64,000 bases of DNA from Bacteroidaceae bacterium (lineage in GTDB: Bacteria; Bacteroidota; Bacteroidia; Bacteroidales; Bacteroidaceae): assembly GCA_024401305.1 (NCBI GenBank), contig JAKSLI010000001.1, positions 1-64,000 of the forward strand, given 5' to 3'. Numbering within the stretch: position 1 is the stretch's first letter; each line of letters begins with the position of its first letter. Both the position numbers and the translations under genes were made by a program. Positions 51,993 to 61,716 of the stretch are shown here, one piece after another. The notes beneath the pieces are model-generated. The model had not been told where the DNA came from and did not search any database. It was given only the letters and a program-made list of their open reading frames with translations.

Positions 51993-54368
51993 TTAGAATG
52001 GGTATCCGATTGCAAAATGAAGAGTGTGGCTGTCCTTGAATTTTGTGAAATTGTAGAAACCACTCTTGGATGTCTTGTATGGAGCGTGGAGCCCAAGTCC
52101 CCAGTCAAGTCGTAACACGAGGAAATCAAGGTCGTATCGGAAGCCAAATCCTGTGCCCACAGCCATTTCCTTTAGAATGTTTTTGAACTGGAATCGAGCG
52201 CCTGTTCGCACATCATCGTCACGCATAGCCCAAACATTTCCTGCGTCAATGAATGCCGCACCATAGAGACTTCCGAAAAGGCGTTTGCGATATTCAAGGT
52301 TCAAAAGCAGGAGAATATCGCCTGTTTGGTCAACATAAGATGTAGCACGGTCGGTCGATCTGTAACTTCCTGGGCCAAGACTTCTTGCCGCAAAAGCACG
52401 AACAGAATTGGCACCACCGATATAGAACTGCTCCGTATATGGCGTTTGACTCATGTTTCCGTAACTCCAAGCAACTCCCATGTTTGTATGGAAAACGAAT
52501 TGGTCTTCGTCATTCAGTCGCCATGTCTTACGAAAATCCGTCTCAAACTTCAGGAATTGTGCATAGACATTCTTGAACATTGTCTTGTTCGTTTCTAACC
52601 AAGCCTGACCAAAAAATGCCTTGTTTATCATGCTGGTAATATTGCCGGCTTCAGTAATGGTTGCGCTCCATTGAATTGGATTTAGTTTGGTTTGTGGAGA
52701 GATATATGTATATGTGTATTGCAACTTCGGAATGAACATGTCCTGCATAGCAACCTTCAGGTAAGAATTCCTGTTAAGAATTGAATCGAACATTTCGGAG
52801 CGATAGTTCAATCTTTGGTAAGTGAGGACAAGTGGACTCAGCTGATGTGTTATGTTGAGCTTTGGTTTCCAGATATAACTCCATTCACCCGAAGCAGAGT
52901 GCATTCTGTAATAGCTTGGACGATGGATGATATTGAACGACTCGGTAATCTTTGTTGCAGGAGAAACTGCGTAATGAAGTCTGCGCTTACGTCGGCCGTT
53001 AGCGTCGCGTTTTCCGTTGATGAAAGGAATGAGCAAGCGTGGCCACTCGAGAGAAGCGTCCATACCATATTCGTATGAGTTGCGCTCAGATGTGCTGAGG
53101 GAACTTGATTCCTGCCATTCGTAAGAGGCGTGGAGATTGATGTCGAACTTCTCGCCACCGCGGAAAGCATTCTTCTTGGTAAGACCAACTTTTAACTCAG
53201 GTCCTGTACGCCCAGACATCTTGTGAATGAAATTCGATTGAATATAGAAATCGTAAGGCTTGTTAAGAACGCAGAGCACATTAAGGTCGAGCGAGTCGCG
53301 CCCACGAGGTGTGAACTGAAAATCAACGCTGCTGAACAATCCCATGGTAGATAGCGTGTTTACAGCATCAGAATGACTTTGATAACTGTAGATCTTACCA
53401 CGGCGAATGTCTCTCATATTTTGAAGAATGACACGCGTGCGTACGGGAGATTTCTTTCCATTGAAGCGCACTTTCAATGAACTGCGGTTTGTGGAATCAG
53501 TTAGCTCTTCCTGATATTGGCGCTTGATGTCGATTGTTCTCTTTCCAATAAACCACTGTCGTTGAGCTTCTTCCGGAATACTGTCTGCCATCTGCAAGCG
53601 AAGATCTGCCCAATTTTTCTTTCGAAGAGTGTCGGCAAGATATGATGCGTAAGAAGGATGGTAGTAATAATAGCCTTGGTCGCGAAGGAGTTTTGCCACG
53701 CGATTTCTTTCAGCATCAAGGATGGAAGTAGTGAACGGAGTGCCGTGTTTGATGAATGAAGCGGCAGAATCGCTTACTATGAGTGCGTTGGCATGTTCCG
53801 GGAAATTCGTATATGTAAGTGTATCTATACGATATACATTCCTTGGTTCGATGTGGTATGAAATCTTTTGCTTCTTTGGATTGTCAGTTTCAATGATTTC
53901 GTAATCGACATCACCATTGAAATATCCATTGTTTTTTAGGATATTGTTTGCCACTTGCGAGCGAAGCACAGGATTAACATTCCTCATCAGCACTGGCTGT
54001 TTTCCGAAAGATTGCGTAAGCCATTTCGCAAACTTTCCGTTCTTCTCATGAAAAGCATTCCAAATCCACAAACTATAAGGGAAAGGAGTTCGATAAAAAC
54101 TACTGCCAAAAAGAGCACCATTTGGAGCTGTCTGCAATGCTGCGTCAAGTTCCTCTTGAGTGGTTGAGAAATGGTCGGAATTCTCGTGTTCGCCGTATGT
54201 TATTTCCTTCAATCCAATAAACAACTTTTCTCCCTCTGGAAGTCCTGAAGTTGTAGAACAGGAAATCGTAAGGGAGAAAATCGCTATAAGTAATATGAGA
54301 TTTCGTAAATGCTTCAATGGAGTAATTCTTAGCTTTATTACTTTGCTGGGATTGATTCCGTAACCCAC
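51993..54368 (-). CDS. tamL: Translocation and assembly module lipoprotein TamL (BamA-like)
   Basis: A 791-residue outer-membrane protein of the Omp85 superfamily. The N-terminus has a lipoprotein signal ending LTISC, followed by POTRA-type repeats (about 60-420) and a C-terminal 16-strand barrel with the QFYIGGANSVRAF segment. TamL is the Bacteroidetes version of TamA and helps insert outer-membrane proteins together with TamB. The longest frame starts at a GTG (54366-54368) and overlaps cysE by 31 bases; a TTG at 54315-54317 gives MKHLRNLILL and a more typical lipoprotein signal without overlap. I favour the shorter form. No tamB is nearby. Confidence 0.85.
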   Translation of the reverse strand: MGYGINPSKVIKLRITPLKHLRNLILLIAIFSLTISCSTTSGLPEGEKLFIGLKEITYGEHENSDHFSTTQEELDAALQTAPNGALFGSSFYRTPFPYSLWIWNAFHEKNGKFAKWLTQSFGKQPVLMRNVNPVLRSQVANNILKNNGYFNGDVDYEIIETDNPKKQKISYHIEPRNVYRIDTLTYTNFPEHANALIVSDSAASFIKHGTPFTTSILDAERNRVAKLLRDQGYYYYHPSYASYLADTLRKKNWADLRLQMADSIPEEAQRQWFIGKRTIDIKRQYQEELTDSTNRSSLKVRFNGKKSPVRTRVILQNMRDIRRGKIYSYQSHSDAVNTLSTMGLFSSVDFQFTPRGRDSLDLNVLCVLNKPYDFYIQSNFIHKMSGRTGPELKVGLTKKNAFRGGEKFDINLHASYEWQESSSLSTSERNSYEYGMDASLEWPRLLIPFINGKRDANGRRKRRLHYAVSPATKITESFNIIHRPSYYRMHSASGEWSYIWKPKLNITHQLSPLVLTYQRLNYRSEMFDSILNRNSYLKVAMQDMFIPKLQYTYTYISPQTKLNPIQWSATITEAGNITSMINKAFFGQAWLETNKTMFKNVYAQFLKFETDFRKTWRLNDEDQFVFHTNMGVAWSYGNMSQTPYTEQFYIGGANSVRAFAARSLGPGSYRSTDRATSYVDQTGDILLLLNLEYRKRLFGSLYGAAFIDAGNVWAMRDDDVRTGARFQFKNILKEMAVGTGFGFRYDLDFLVLRLDWGLGLHAPYKTSKSGFYNFTKFKDSHTLHFAIGYPF

Positions 54369-55207
54369 TTGTTTGCGCCTATGACAGTACCTTTGCCGAT
54401 GGTTATTCTGCCTAGTACGGTTGCATTTGAATAGACGATTACATCATCTTCAAGAATAGGGTGGCGTGGAATACCCTTTATTGGGTTACCATCTTCGTCA
54501 AGTGGGAAGGATTTTGCACCAAGGGTTACACCCTGGTAAAGCTTCACATTATTACCAATGATGCAAGTACCGCCGATTACGACGCCAGTACCATGATCTA
54601 TGCAGAAATGATGACCAATTTGAGCACCAGGATGGATGTCGATTCCCGTTTCTGAATGTGCCATTTCCGTAAGCATTCTCGGTATGAGAGGCACCCCCAT
54701 TATGAAGAGCTCATGTGCCAGGCGATAGTTTGTAAGCGCCTTGATGCAAGGGTAGCAAGAGATGATTTCGCTCTGGTTATCAGCAGCAGGGTCGCCAAGA
54801 TAAGCAGCTTCAATGTCTGTAGCGAGTATTTCCTTCAGTTCCGGCAGCTTTTCTATTATCTTATTGGAAATATAGCGCGATTTGTTCTTGAGGATATCGA
54901 GTGTCATCTCACCCTCTATCGGCAATGTGTCAACGAAACAAAGTCCTGCAAGAACTTGCTCGGTGAGAAGCTTCTGCAATCGCTCCACACGAACGCCAAT
55001 GTGATATTTTATCGTATTGATATTAACATTGGAACGACCATAGAAACCAGGGAAGATGATACTTCGGAGAATGTCTATGATGCTTTGCAACTGCTCTTGA
55101 GAAGGCAAAGGATTGCCGAACTGCTGCTCATGAAACAGCTGCTTGAGTGAGTTTGAGTCGGAAAGCCTGTCAACGGCTTTGATTAGAGTTTGTGTTGTAT
55201 TGTCCAT
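54338..55207 (-). CDS. cysE: Serine O-acetyltransferase
   Basis: A 289-residue acetyltransferase that makes O-acetylserine for CysK. The N-terminal helical domain (1-165) is followed by left-handed beta-helix hexapeptide repeats: IDHGTGVVIGGTCIIGNN, then VKLYQGVTLGAKS and the loop with DEDGNPIKGIPRHP. The His/Asp catalytic residues of the family lie in this region (GAQIGHHFCIDHG). The length is of the EpsC/SrpH type. It starts directly after the stop of the 90-residue gene, and tamL overlaps its end in the longest form. Confidence 0.93.
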   Translation of the reverse strand: MDNTTQTLIKAVDRLSDSNSLKQLFHEQQFGNPLPSQEQLQSIIDILRSIIFPGFYGRSNVNINTIKYHIGVRVERLQKLLTEQVLAGLCFVDTLPIEGEMTLDILKNKSRYISNKIIEKLPELKEILATDIEAAYLGDPAADNQSEIISCYPCIKALTNYRLAHELFIMGVPLIPRMLTEMAHSETGIDIHPGAQIGHHFCIDHGTGVVIGGTCIIGNNVKLYQGVTLGAKSFPLDEDGNPIKGIPRHPILEDDVIVYSNATVLGRITIGKGTVIGANKWVTESIPAK

Positions 55208-55480
55208 TTAATATAAATTGCCTATCATGTCGATTGTTTCATCAACATCCTTGTTGAATCCTTCGACAAGATCCTTGAAATATGTTTTTTGTGACATTCC
55301 CGGCTCTGGGTGAGAGATACGGCGAATGTAATCTTGGTTGATGCGAACTATTGAATGAAGAAGGTTGTCAACATTGTCGTTTTCAATATTCTTTTCAAGC
55401 ATTCCTGCCACGAAAGTTTCTGACAGAAGTTCAGCGCAAACATAGTTGATTGTCTGCTTTAATTCACGTTTGTTTGCCAT
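55208..55480 (-). CDS. Small conserved-looking protein upstream of cysE
   Basis: I do not recognise this 90-residue protein. It is largely helical by composition, charged and without signal peptide (MANKRELKQTINYVCAELLSE...). It ends exactly where cysE begins (stop and ATG adjacent), so the two are translated from one mRNA. A -7 box is at 55513-55520. Homologues of about this length in front of cysE occur in Bacteroidetes as far as I recall, so it may regulate or partner CysE; this is a guess. Confidence 0.75.
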   Translation of the reverse strand: MANKRELKQTINYVCAELLSETFVAGMLEKNIENDNVDNLLHSIVRINQDYIRRISHPEPGMSQKTYFKDLVEGFNKDVDETIDMIGNLY

Positions 55481-55512
55481 GGGTTAATAGTGTTTTTGTT
55501 TATTACATGTAG

Positions 55513-55520
55513 CAAAATTA
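55513..55520 (-). promoter_or_regulatory. Promoter -7 box for the small gene-cysE-tamL group
   Basis: Minus-strand TAATTTTG lies 32 bases before the ATG at 55480. Confidence 0.55.
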
Positions 55521-55583
55521 ATACAAAGAATTTATTCTTGCAAATATTTTCGATGATTTTTCCTTTTTTAGACGAAAATAATG

Positions 55584-55591
55584 TAACTTTG
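55584..55591 (+). promoter_or_regulatory. Promoter -7 box for pfp
   Basis: TAACTTTG, 42 bases before the ATG at 55634. Confidence 0.6.
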
Positions 55592-55633
55592 CGCCTGTAA
55601 GAAAACCAAAAACATAAAACTATAATAGAAAAA

Positions 55634-57283
55634 ATGGTAAAAAGTGCACTTCAGCAAGCCCGTGCGGCTTATGCTCCAAAATTGCCAACTGCTCTCCAAG
55701 GTCCTGTAAAGGCAGTAGAGGGCGAGGCAACTCAGTCAGTAGGTAATCAGGAAGAAATCAAGGCTCTCTTCCCTAACACTTATGGCATGCCAGTAATCAC
55801 TTTCGAAGCTGGTGAGAAAGTTGAACTCCCTGCATTCAATGTGGGTATCATCCTTTCTGGTGGTCAGGCTCCTGGCGGTCACAATGTAATCTCTGGTCTT
55901 TTCGACGGTGTTAAGTCTCTTAACCCAGAGAACAAGCTCTACGGTTTCATCCTCGGCCCTGGTGGTCTTGTTGACCACAACTATATGGAAATTACTCCTG
56001 AACTCATGGACGAATACCGCAACACTGGTGGTTTCGACATCATTGGTTCTGGTCGTACTAAGCTTGAGAAGGAAGAGCAGTTTGAGAAGGGTATCGAGAT
56101 TCTTCGTGAGCTCGGCATCAAGGCTCTCGTAATCATCGGTGGTGACGACTCTAACACTAACGCTTGCGTTCTCGCTGAGTACTATGCTGCAAAGAAGTAC
56201 GGCGTTCAGGTTATCGGTTGTCCTAAGACTATCGACGGCGACCTCAAGAACGAGCAGATTGAGACTTCATTCGGTTTCGACACAGCTTGCAAGACTTATT
56301 CTGAACTCATCGGTAACATCCAGCGTGACTGTAACTCAGCTCGCAAGTACTGGCACTTCATTAAGCTCATGGGTCGTTCAGCTTCTCACATCGCTCTCGA
56401 GTGTGCTCTCCAGTGCCAGCCAAACATCTGCCTCGTTTCAGAGGAAGTTGAGACTAAGGCAATGTCTCTCGACGATGTTGTAACATATATCGCAGAAGCT
56501 GTTGCAGCTCGTGCAGCTGAAGGCAACAACTTCGGTACTGTTCTCATCCCAGAAGGTATCATTGAGTTCATCCCTGCTATCAAGAAGCTCATCGCAGAAC
56601 TCAACGAAGTTCTCGTTGACCCAGCAACAGGCGAAATGCGCGAATTCCCTTCAAAGGACGAGCAGGTTAAGTTCGTAAAGAGCCACATCGCTGCAGAGAA
56701 CCTCGCTGTTCTCGAATCTCTTCCAAAGGATGTTGAGCGTCAGCTCTGCCTCGACCGCGACCCACACGGTAACGTTCAGGTATCTCTCATCGAGACAGAA
56801 AAGCTCCTCTCTGCAATGGTTGCTACTAAGCTTGAGGCTTGGAAGGCAGAAGGCAAGTACGTAGGCAAGTTCGGTACACAGCACCACTTCTTCGGTTACG
56901 AAGGTCGTTGCGCTGCTCCTTCTAACTACGATGCTGACTACTGCTACTCACTCGGTTACAACGCTTCTCGCCTCATCGCTAACGGCAAGACAGGTTACAT
57001 GTCAATTATCAAGAACACTACAGCTCCTGCTGCTGAGTGGATTGCTGGTGGTGTGCCTATCACAATGATGATGAACATCGAGCGTCGTAATGGTCAGAAC
57101 AAGCCAGTTATCCGCAAGGCTCTCGTTGAGCTCGACGGTGCTCCATTCAAGTTCTTCGCTGCTCACCGTGAGGAATGGGCTAAGCAGACAGCTTATGTTT
57201 ACCCAGGTCCTATCCAGTACTGGGGTCCTACAGAGGTTTGCGACCAGTGTACTAAGACTCTCGCTCTCGAGCAGGCTAAGTAA
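55634..57283 (+). CDS. pfp: PPi-dependent 6-phosphofructokinase
   Basis: A 549-residue diphosphate-fructose-6-phosphate 1-phosphotransferase, the reversible glycolytic enzyme used by many Bacteroidetes. GGQAPGGHN is at 76-84 and GGDDS at 169-173; the second Asp is the mark of PPi rather than ATP use. PKTIDGDLKN follows with the catalytic Asp. The length is of the long PFP type. Codon use is strongly restricted (GGT, CTC, ATC, TCT), a sign of high expression. The GH25 gene begins 5 bp after the stop. Confidence 0.95.
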   Translation: MVKSALQQARAAYAPKLPTALQGPVKAVEGEATQSVGNQEEIKALFPNTYGMPVITFEAGEKVELPAFNVGIILSGGQAPGGHNVISGLFDGVKSLNPENKLYGFILGPGGLVDHNYMEITPELMDEYRNTGGFDIIGSGRTKLEKEEQFEKGIEILRELGIKALVIIGGDDSNTNACVLAEYYAAKKYGVQVIGCPKTIDGDLKNEQIETSFGFDTACKTYSELIGNIQRDCNSARKYWHFIKLMGRSASHIALECALQCQPNICLVSEEVETKAMSLDDVVTYIAEAVAARAAEGNNFGTVLIPEGIIEFIPAIKKLIAELNEVLVDPATGEMREFPSKDEQVKFVKSHIAAENLAVLESLPKDVERQLCLDRDPHGNVQVSLIETEKLLSAMVATKLEAWKAEGKYVGKFGTQHHFFGYEGRCAAPSNYDADYCYSLGYNASRLIANGKTGYMSIIKNTTAPAAEWIAGGVPITMMMNIERRNGQNKPVIRKALVELDGAPFKFFAAHREEWAKQTAYVYPGPIQYWGPTEVCDQCTKTLALEQAK

Positions 57284-57288
57284 TAATA

Positions 57289-58086
57289 ATGACTAAAAAG
57301 AAGAAATCCAAACGCGTAATTTCGCGAAGCAATAGATTGCCACGATGGACTTGGTATGCAATATCAGGTGCCATCGTGGCACTTTACGTTTGGGTTTTCT
57401 ACGCTTTCTTCGTAAGTCCTACAGGATTTCGTTGGCGTGCCTTGTTTGGCGAACCAAAGTATCCTGATGGCTACGAGATTCGTGGCATTGACATCAGCCA
57501 CTACCAAAGAGACATCAATTGGAACAAGTTGCAGTTTGCCCGTATTGACAACTGCCCGCTTCGTTTCATTCTTATCAAGGCTACAGAAGGATCTACGCGC
57601 CTTGATCCAAAGTTCAACAACAATTTCTACAATGCAAAGGAATACGGCTTCAAGCGTGGAGCCTATCATTTTTGGTCAAACCGTTCTTCTGCAAAATCGC
57701 AGGCACAGTTTTTCTTGGATAAAGTAAAACTGGAGACGGGCGATCTACCTCCGGTGCTTGATGTTGAGAAGAAACCCGACAACAAGCCATTGGAAGATTT
57801 CCAGCGTGATTTGCTCACTTGGCTTCACGCAGTAGAGGATACTTACCACTGCAAACCAATCATTTATACTTACCATAACTTCAAGAAAAACTACCTGAAC
57901 ACGCCTGTATTTGACCAATATCCGCTATGGATAGCCCACTATTACACGGAGGAAATGGAATACGATGGCGATTGGAAGTTCTGGCAGCACACAGATACTG
58001 GCCGTCTTCCAGGTATCAGCGGTTATGTTGATTTCAATGTTTACAACGGAAGCTTCTACGACCTTGAGCAGTTGTGCATAGATTAA
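57289..58086 (+). CDS. GH25 muramidase, membrane-anchored
   Basis: A 265-residue GH25 lysozyme that cuts peptidoglycan between MurNAc and GlcNAc. A basic cytosolic N-terminus and one transmembrane helix (about 22-43) precede the barrel. GH25 motifs are present: GIDISHYQRDINW, FILIKATEGSTRLD, PPVLDVEKKP and KPIIYTYHNF, with the paired Asp/Glu catalytic residues in the third. It lies 5 bp after pfp, a position without clear metabolic logic. It is probably a cell-wall remodelling enzyme in the periplasm. Confidence 0.92.
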   Translation: MTKKKKSKRVISRSNRLPRWTWYAISGAIVALYVWVFYAFFVSPTGFRWRALFGEPKYPDGYEIRGIDISHYQRDINWNKLQFARIDNCPLRFILIKATEGSTRLDPKFNNNFYNAKEYGFKRGAYHFWSNRSSAKSQAQFFLDKVKLETGDLPPVLDVEKKPDNKPLEDFQRDLLTWLHAVEDTYHCKPIIYTYHNFKKNYLNTPVFDQYPLWIAHYYTEEMEYDGDWKFWQHTDTGRLPGISGYVDFNVYNGSFYDLEQLCID

Positions 58087-58132
58087 TGCATATAATTATC
58101 TGCCAATAAAACCTATAACTACCCTTAAAATT

Positions 58133-60385
58133 ATGAAAAACAGTATTCTCTCAGACATAATTCTCTCTGCATTCTTCTTTGCCCTTGCAATTCTTTTGCC
58201 AAGACAAGCATTCAGTTCCAACTTGACGGAAAGTGGAAAGAAACAATCTGCACTCATGAAATATGAGGACAAGATAACGGAAATCATTAGCAAGATGACC
58301 ATTGAGGAGAAGGTGGCTATGCTTCATGGCAAGCACATGTTCTCATCAGAAGGCGTGCCACGCTTGGGCATTGCTGATATAGAGTATGCCGACGGACCTT
58401 TCGGCATCCGTGAGGAAATGGAACACCACAGTTGGAAATCCATAGGCCTTGCCACCGACTCTGCCACATTCTTTCCAACAGGTTCTGCGCTTGCTGCCAC
58501 TTGGAGTCGTGACTATGCCTATCAGTATGGCAAGGGAATGGCAATAGAAGCTCGTCTGCGTGGCAAGGACATGATTCTTGGCCCTGCCATCAATATCCAG
58601 CGAATTCCAACAGGTGGTCGAACATACGAGTATATGAGTGAAGATCCATTGCTTTCCGGTGAACTTGCAGTGGGTTACACTCTTGGCGTTCAGGACAACG
58701 AAACTGCTGTTTGCCTCAAGCATTATGCTGTGAACAATCAAGAGAACTACCGCGGCTTCGTTGATGCACGACTTTCTGAACGAGCTTTACATGAAATTTA
58801 CCTCAAACCATTCGAGATGGCAGTTCGTGAAGCTGATGCCTATGGCGTAATGGCTGCATACAACAAGGTCAACGGCTACTGGTGCTCTGAGAACTATGAG
58901 TTGGAAAACAAGATTCTTCGCCAGACATGGGGTTTTAAGGGCATTGTAATTTCCGATTGGGGCGGAACACACAGCACAGTGGGTGCCGTTACTGCTGGCC
59001 TTAATGTGGAGATGCCTGGACAGAGATACCTTGGCCAGGCATTGCTCGATTCTTTGAAGTCGGGTGCTGTTTCTGAATCTATTATTGATGAACGCGTGCG
59101 CGAGATTCTGCGCGTACGATACGCTGTAAAACCAGTTCCTGCAGAAGAGGCAAACAAACTGATGGCATCACAGCCGGAACAGCAGCATATTGCTTACGAA
59201 GTTGCTAAGCGTGCTGTAGTACTTCTCAAGAACGACAAAAAGCAACTGCCTCTCAACCTCAAGAAAATAAAGAAAATAGCCGTCATCGGTGAGAATGCCG
59301 TGGAAACACAGGCAGATGGCGGCGTTGGTGCAGGCGTAAAAGCGCTATACGAGATTACCCCATTGCAAGGAATAATGAACCGTGTAGGCAATCGTGCAGT
59401 GGTAAAGTACGCTCAAGGTTACAAGGACTTTACAAAAGAGGAGAAGCGTAGTGGAGTTTCGCCATACTGCGAACCTGACCCTCAAATGATGGTTGAGGCG
59501 GTGGCGTTGGCGAAGGAATCAGATGTTGTGATTTTCGTGGCAGGAAACAATCGTGAGATAGAATCAGAAGGTTCGGATCGCACTACTATTGCTCTGCCAG
59601 CAGGTCAAGATATGCTCCTTGCTCGTCTTGCGGAGGTTAATCAGAACATCGTGACTGTTGTCGTGACTGGTGCTCCTGCCGACCTAAAGGAAGTCAACAA
59701 GTTTTCACCAGCAGTTCTCGTATCATGGTTCAATGGTTCAGAAGGAGGCAATGCCCTTGCCGACATTCTTCTTGGTAATGTGAACCCTTCTGGCAAGCTT
59801 CCATTCACTTTCCCTGTTAATCTCGAAGATAATCCTGCGTACAAGCTTGGCGTTTATCCTCAACAACTTGAAGGTGAGAAGGATGATGTCTTCGTGAACC
59901 TCGTCAACAGAGATCAGAGAAGACGTGGCGAGCGTCATCTTGAAGCAGATTACAAGGAGGATATCCTTGTCGGTTACCGTTGGTACGATACTCGTAATGT
60001 GCCTGTGCTCTATCCTTTCGGTCATGGACTTTCATACTCAATATTCAAGTACGGTAAGCCAAGCGTCACATCTACCACAGATGGCGTTCGCGTCTCTTTC
60101 ACGGTGAAGAACGCTGGCAAACAAGATGCAGAGGAAGTCGTACAGGTTTATGCAGCACGCAAGCAGTCAATGATAGAACGCCCACAGAAAGAATTGAAAT
60201 CATTCAAGCGCATCGCCATAAAAGCAGGCGCAACAGAGAATGTCGAGCTTATGATGCCTCACTCTGTCTTCAGCCACTGGGATGAACAGACACATGATTG
60301 GGCGGTAGAGCCAGGAGCAATCACCCTTCTCATCGGAAGTTCGTCACAAGACATCCGTCAGACAATTGATGCCGAAGTGAAATAA
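58133..60385 (+). CDS. GH3 beta-glucosidase (second copy)
   Basis: A 750-residue family GH3 enzyme. It has a signal peptide (about 1-28), a barrel with KDMILGPAINIQRIP and the nucleophile motif VISDWGG, Asp275. The second domain carries VVIFVAGNNREIESEGSDRTT-type residues (partial: EGSDRT) with a likely acid/base Glu, and a fibronectin-III-like C-terminal domain follows (about 650-745). It has the classic SDW form, unlike the GH3 at 1552-3924. Substrate is not known; beta-glucosides or xylosides are likely. Confidence 0.92.
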   Translation: MKNSILSDIILSAFFFALAILLPRQAFSSNLTESGKKQSALMKYEDKITEIISKMTIEEKVAMLHGKHMFSSEGVPRLGIADIEYADGPFGIREEMEHHSWKSIGLATDSATFFPTGSALAATWSRDYAYQYGKGMAIEARLRGKDMILGPAINIQRIPTGGRTYEYMSEDPLLSGELAVGYTLGVQDNETAVCLKHYAVNNQENYRGFVDARLSERALHEIYLKPFEMAVREADAYGVMAAYNKVNGYWCSENYELENKILRQTWGFKGIVISDWGGTHSTVGAVTAGLNVEMPGQRYLGQALLDSLKSGAVSESIIDERVREILRVRYAVKPVPAEEANKLMASQPEQQHIAYEVAKRAVVLLKNDKKQLPLNLKKIKKIAVIGENAVETQADGGVGAGVKALYEITPLQGIMNRVGNRAVVKYAQGYKDFTKEEKRSGVSPYCEPDPQMMVEAVALAKESDVVIFVAGNNREIESEGSDRTTIALPAGQDMLLARLAEVNQNIVTVVVTGAPADLKEVNKFSPAVLVSWFNGSEGGNALADILLGNVNPSGKLPFTFPVNLEDNPAYKLGVYPQQLEGEKDDVFVNLVNRDQRRRGERHLEADYKEDILVGYRWYDTRNVPVLYPFGHGLSYSIFKYGKPSVTSTTDGVRVSFTVKNAGKQDAEEVVQVYAARKQSMIERPQKELKSFKRIAIKAGATENVELMMPHSVFSHWDEQTHDWAVEPGAITLLIGSSSQDIRQTIDAEVK

Positions 60386-60399
60386 CCTCTGTTTTTATA

Positions 60400-61644
60400 C
60401 TACATTCTGCCTCGCTCGTCGAGATAAGAATCCTTGAAGCCTAGGAAGTAGAGCACACCGTCAAGGCCAATTGTTGAGATTGCCTGCTTTGCGTTTGCTA
60501 CGACACGAGGCTTTGCATGGAAGGCGATGCCAAGACCTGCGAGAGCGAGCATTGGGAGGTCGTTCGCACCATCACCTACGGCAATTGTCTGTGCGAGATC
60601 CACCTTTTCCACTTGTGCTATGAGTCGGAGAAGCTCTGCCTTGCGATGTCCATCAACAATCTCGCCCACATAGCGACCTGTGAGGTGACCTGTTTCGTCA
60701 ACTTCAAGTTCGTTTGCGTAAACATAGTCAATGCCGTATTTCTTCTGGATATATTCGCCGAAGAATGTGAATCCACCGCTCAGGATGGCAATCTTGTAGC
60801 CGTATTTCTTCAGCACATACATGAGTCGGTCAACACCCTCAGTGAAAGGAAGGTTCTCGGCAATGTCCTGCATAACCTTCACATCAAGTCCTTTCAGCAA
60901 AGAACAGCGCTTGGTGAACGACTCCTTGAAATCAATCTCGCCTCGCATAGCATTTTCCGTAATAGCTGCCACCTGGTCGTAAACGCCATGACGGCGTGCA
61001 AGTTCGTCGATAACCTCTGCCTGAATGAGCGTAGAATCCATATCAAAACAGATGAGACGGCGCATACGGCGATACATGTCATCTACTTGGAAAGAGCAAT
61101 CAACACCCTCGTCTTCATTGCTCATTCTGCTGCAAAGGCTCATCAGTTCCTTCTGCAGTTCAGCCTTGTCGGTGATGAGTCCTCGTACGGAGAACTCAAT
61201 GCAAGAACGCTCCGAATGCTTTGGGTTCAAGATTGACTCGCGACCGGTAAGACGGCGAATGGAGTCGATGTTGAGCCCATGGGTGGCAATGAACTTCGTT
61301 ACCTCTTCTATCTGGTGTGCAGTTAGTTTTCTACCAAGAAGCGTTAAGATATAGCGATTCTTGCCTTGGCGACTTACCCAATCTTCATATTCTTCAAGTG
61401 TGACTGGATAGAACCTGATGGAAATTCCCATTTCGCTGGCTTTGAAAAGCAAATCCTTCATCACGCGACCTGAGTTCTCTTCATCCACTTGAATGAGGAT
61501 GCCAAGAGAAAGGGTTGAATGAATGTCGGCTTGGCCAATGTCCTGGATGTTAGCGCCATATTTTGCCAACACATTCATCACGGATGCCGTAAGGCCAGGG
61601 CGATCTTCGCCTGTTATTCTCAACAATATAAGTTCTTTGTTCAT
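60400..61644 (-). CDS. serB: Phosphoserine phosphatase with ACT domains
   Basis: A 414-residue enzyme that converts phosphoserine to serine. Two ACT-type regulatory domains (about 1-90 and 95-185) precede a HAD-family catalytic domain. The motif CFDMDSTLIQAE has the nucleophile Asp201 and Asp203. Later motifs are ILSGGFTFFG and VGDGANDLPML. The layout is the long form common in Bacteroidetes. It shares its upstream region with the divergent GNAT gene. It supplies serine for CysE and for MetF/one-carbon metabolism. Confidence 0.95.
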   Translation of the reverse strand: MNKELILLRITGEDRPGLTASVMNVLAKYGANIQDIGQADIHSTLSLGILIQVDEENSGRVMKDLLFKASEMGISIRFYPVTLEEYEDWVSRQGKNRYILTLLGRKLTAHQIEEVTKFIATHGLNIDSIRRLTGRESILNPKHSERSCIEFSVRGLITDKAELQKELMSLCSRMSNEDEGVDCSFQVDDMYRRMRRLICFDMDSTLIQAEVIDELARRHGVYDQVAAITENAMRGEIDFKESFTKRCSLLKGLDVKVMQDIAENLPFTEGVDRLMYVLKKYGYKIAILSGGFTFFGEYIQKKYGIDYVYANELEVDETGHLTGRYVGEIVDGHRKAELLRLIAQVEKVDLAQTIAVGDGANDLPMLALAGLGIAFHAKPRVVANAKQAISTIGLDGVLYFLGFKDSYLDERGRM

Positions 61645-61684
61645 ATTATAAATTCTTTCGTCTTTTTGGGTATTTATGGTATGA

Positions 61685-61707
61685 TTTGAAAAATTTTACT
61701 AATTTTG
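61685..61707 (+). promoter_or_regulatory. Promoter for the GNAT gene with extended upstream motif
   Basis: TTTG (61685-61688), AAAAATTTTAC, then TAATTTTG (61700-61707). It is 9 bases before the ATG at 61717, so the transcript would be leaderless or nearly so. Confidence 0.6.
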
Positions 61708-61716
61708 CATCAGATT

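Noticed and set aside
61705..61716. TTG at 61705 as the start of the GNAT gene
   Set aside because: It overlaps the TAATTTTG -7 box; the ATG at 61717 gives a normal GNAT N-terminus.
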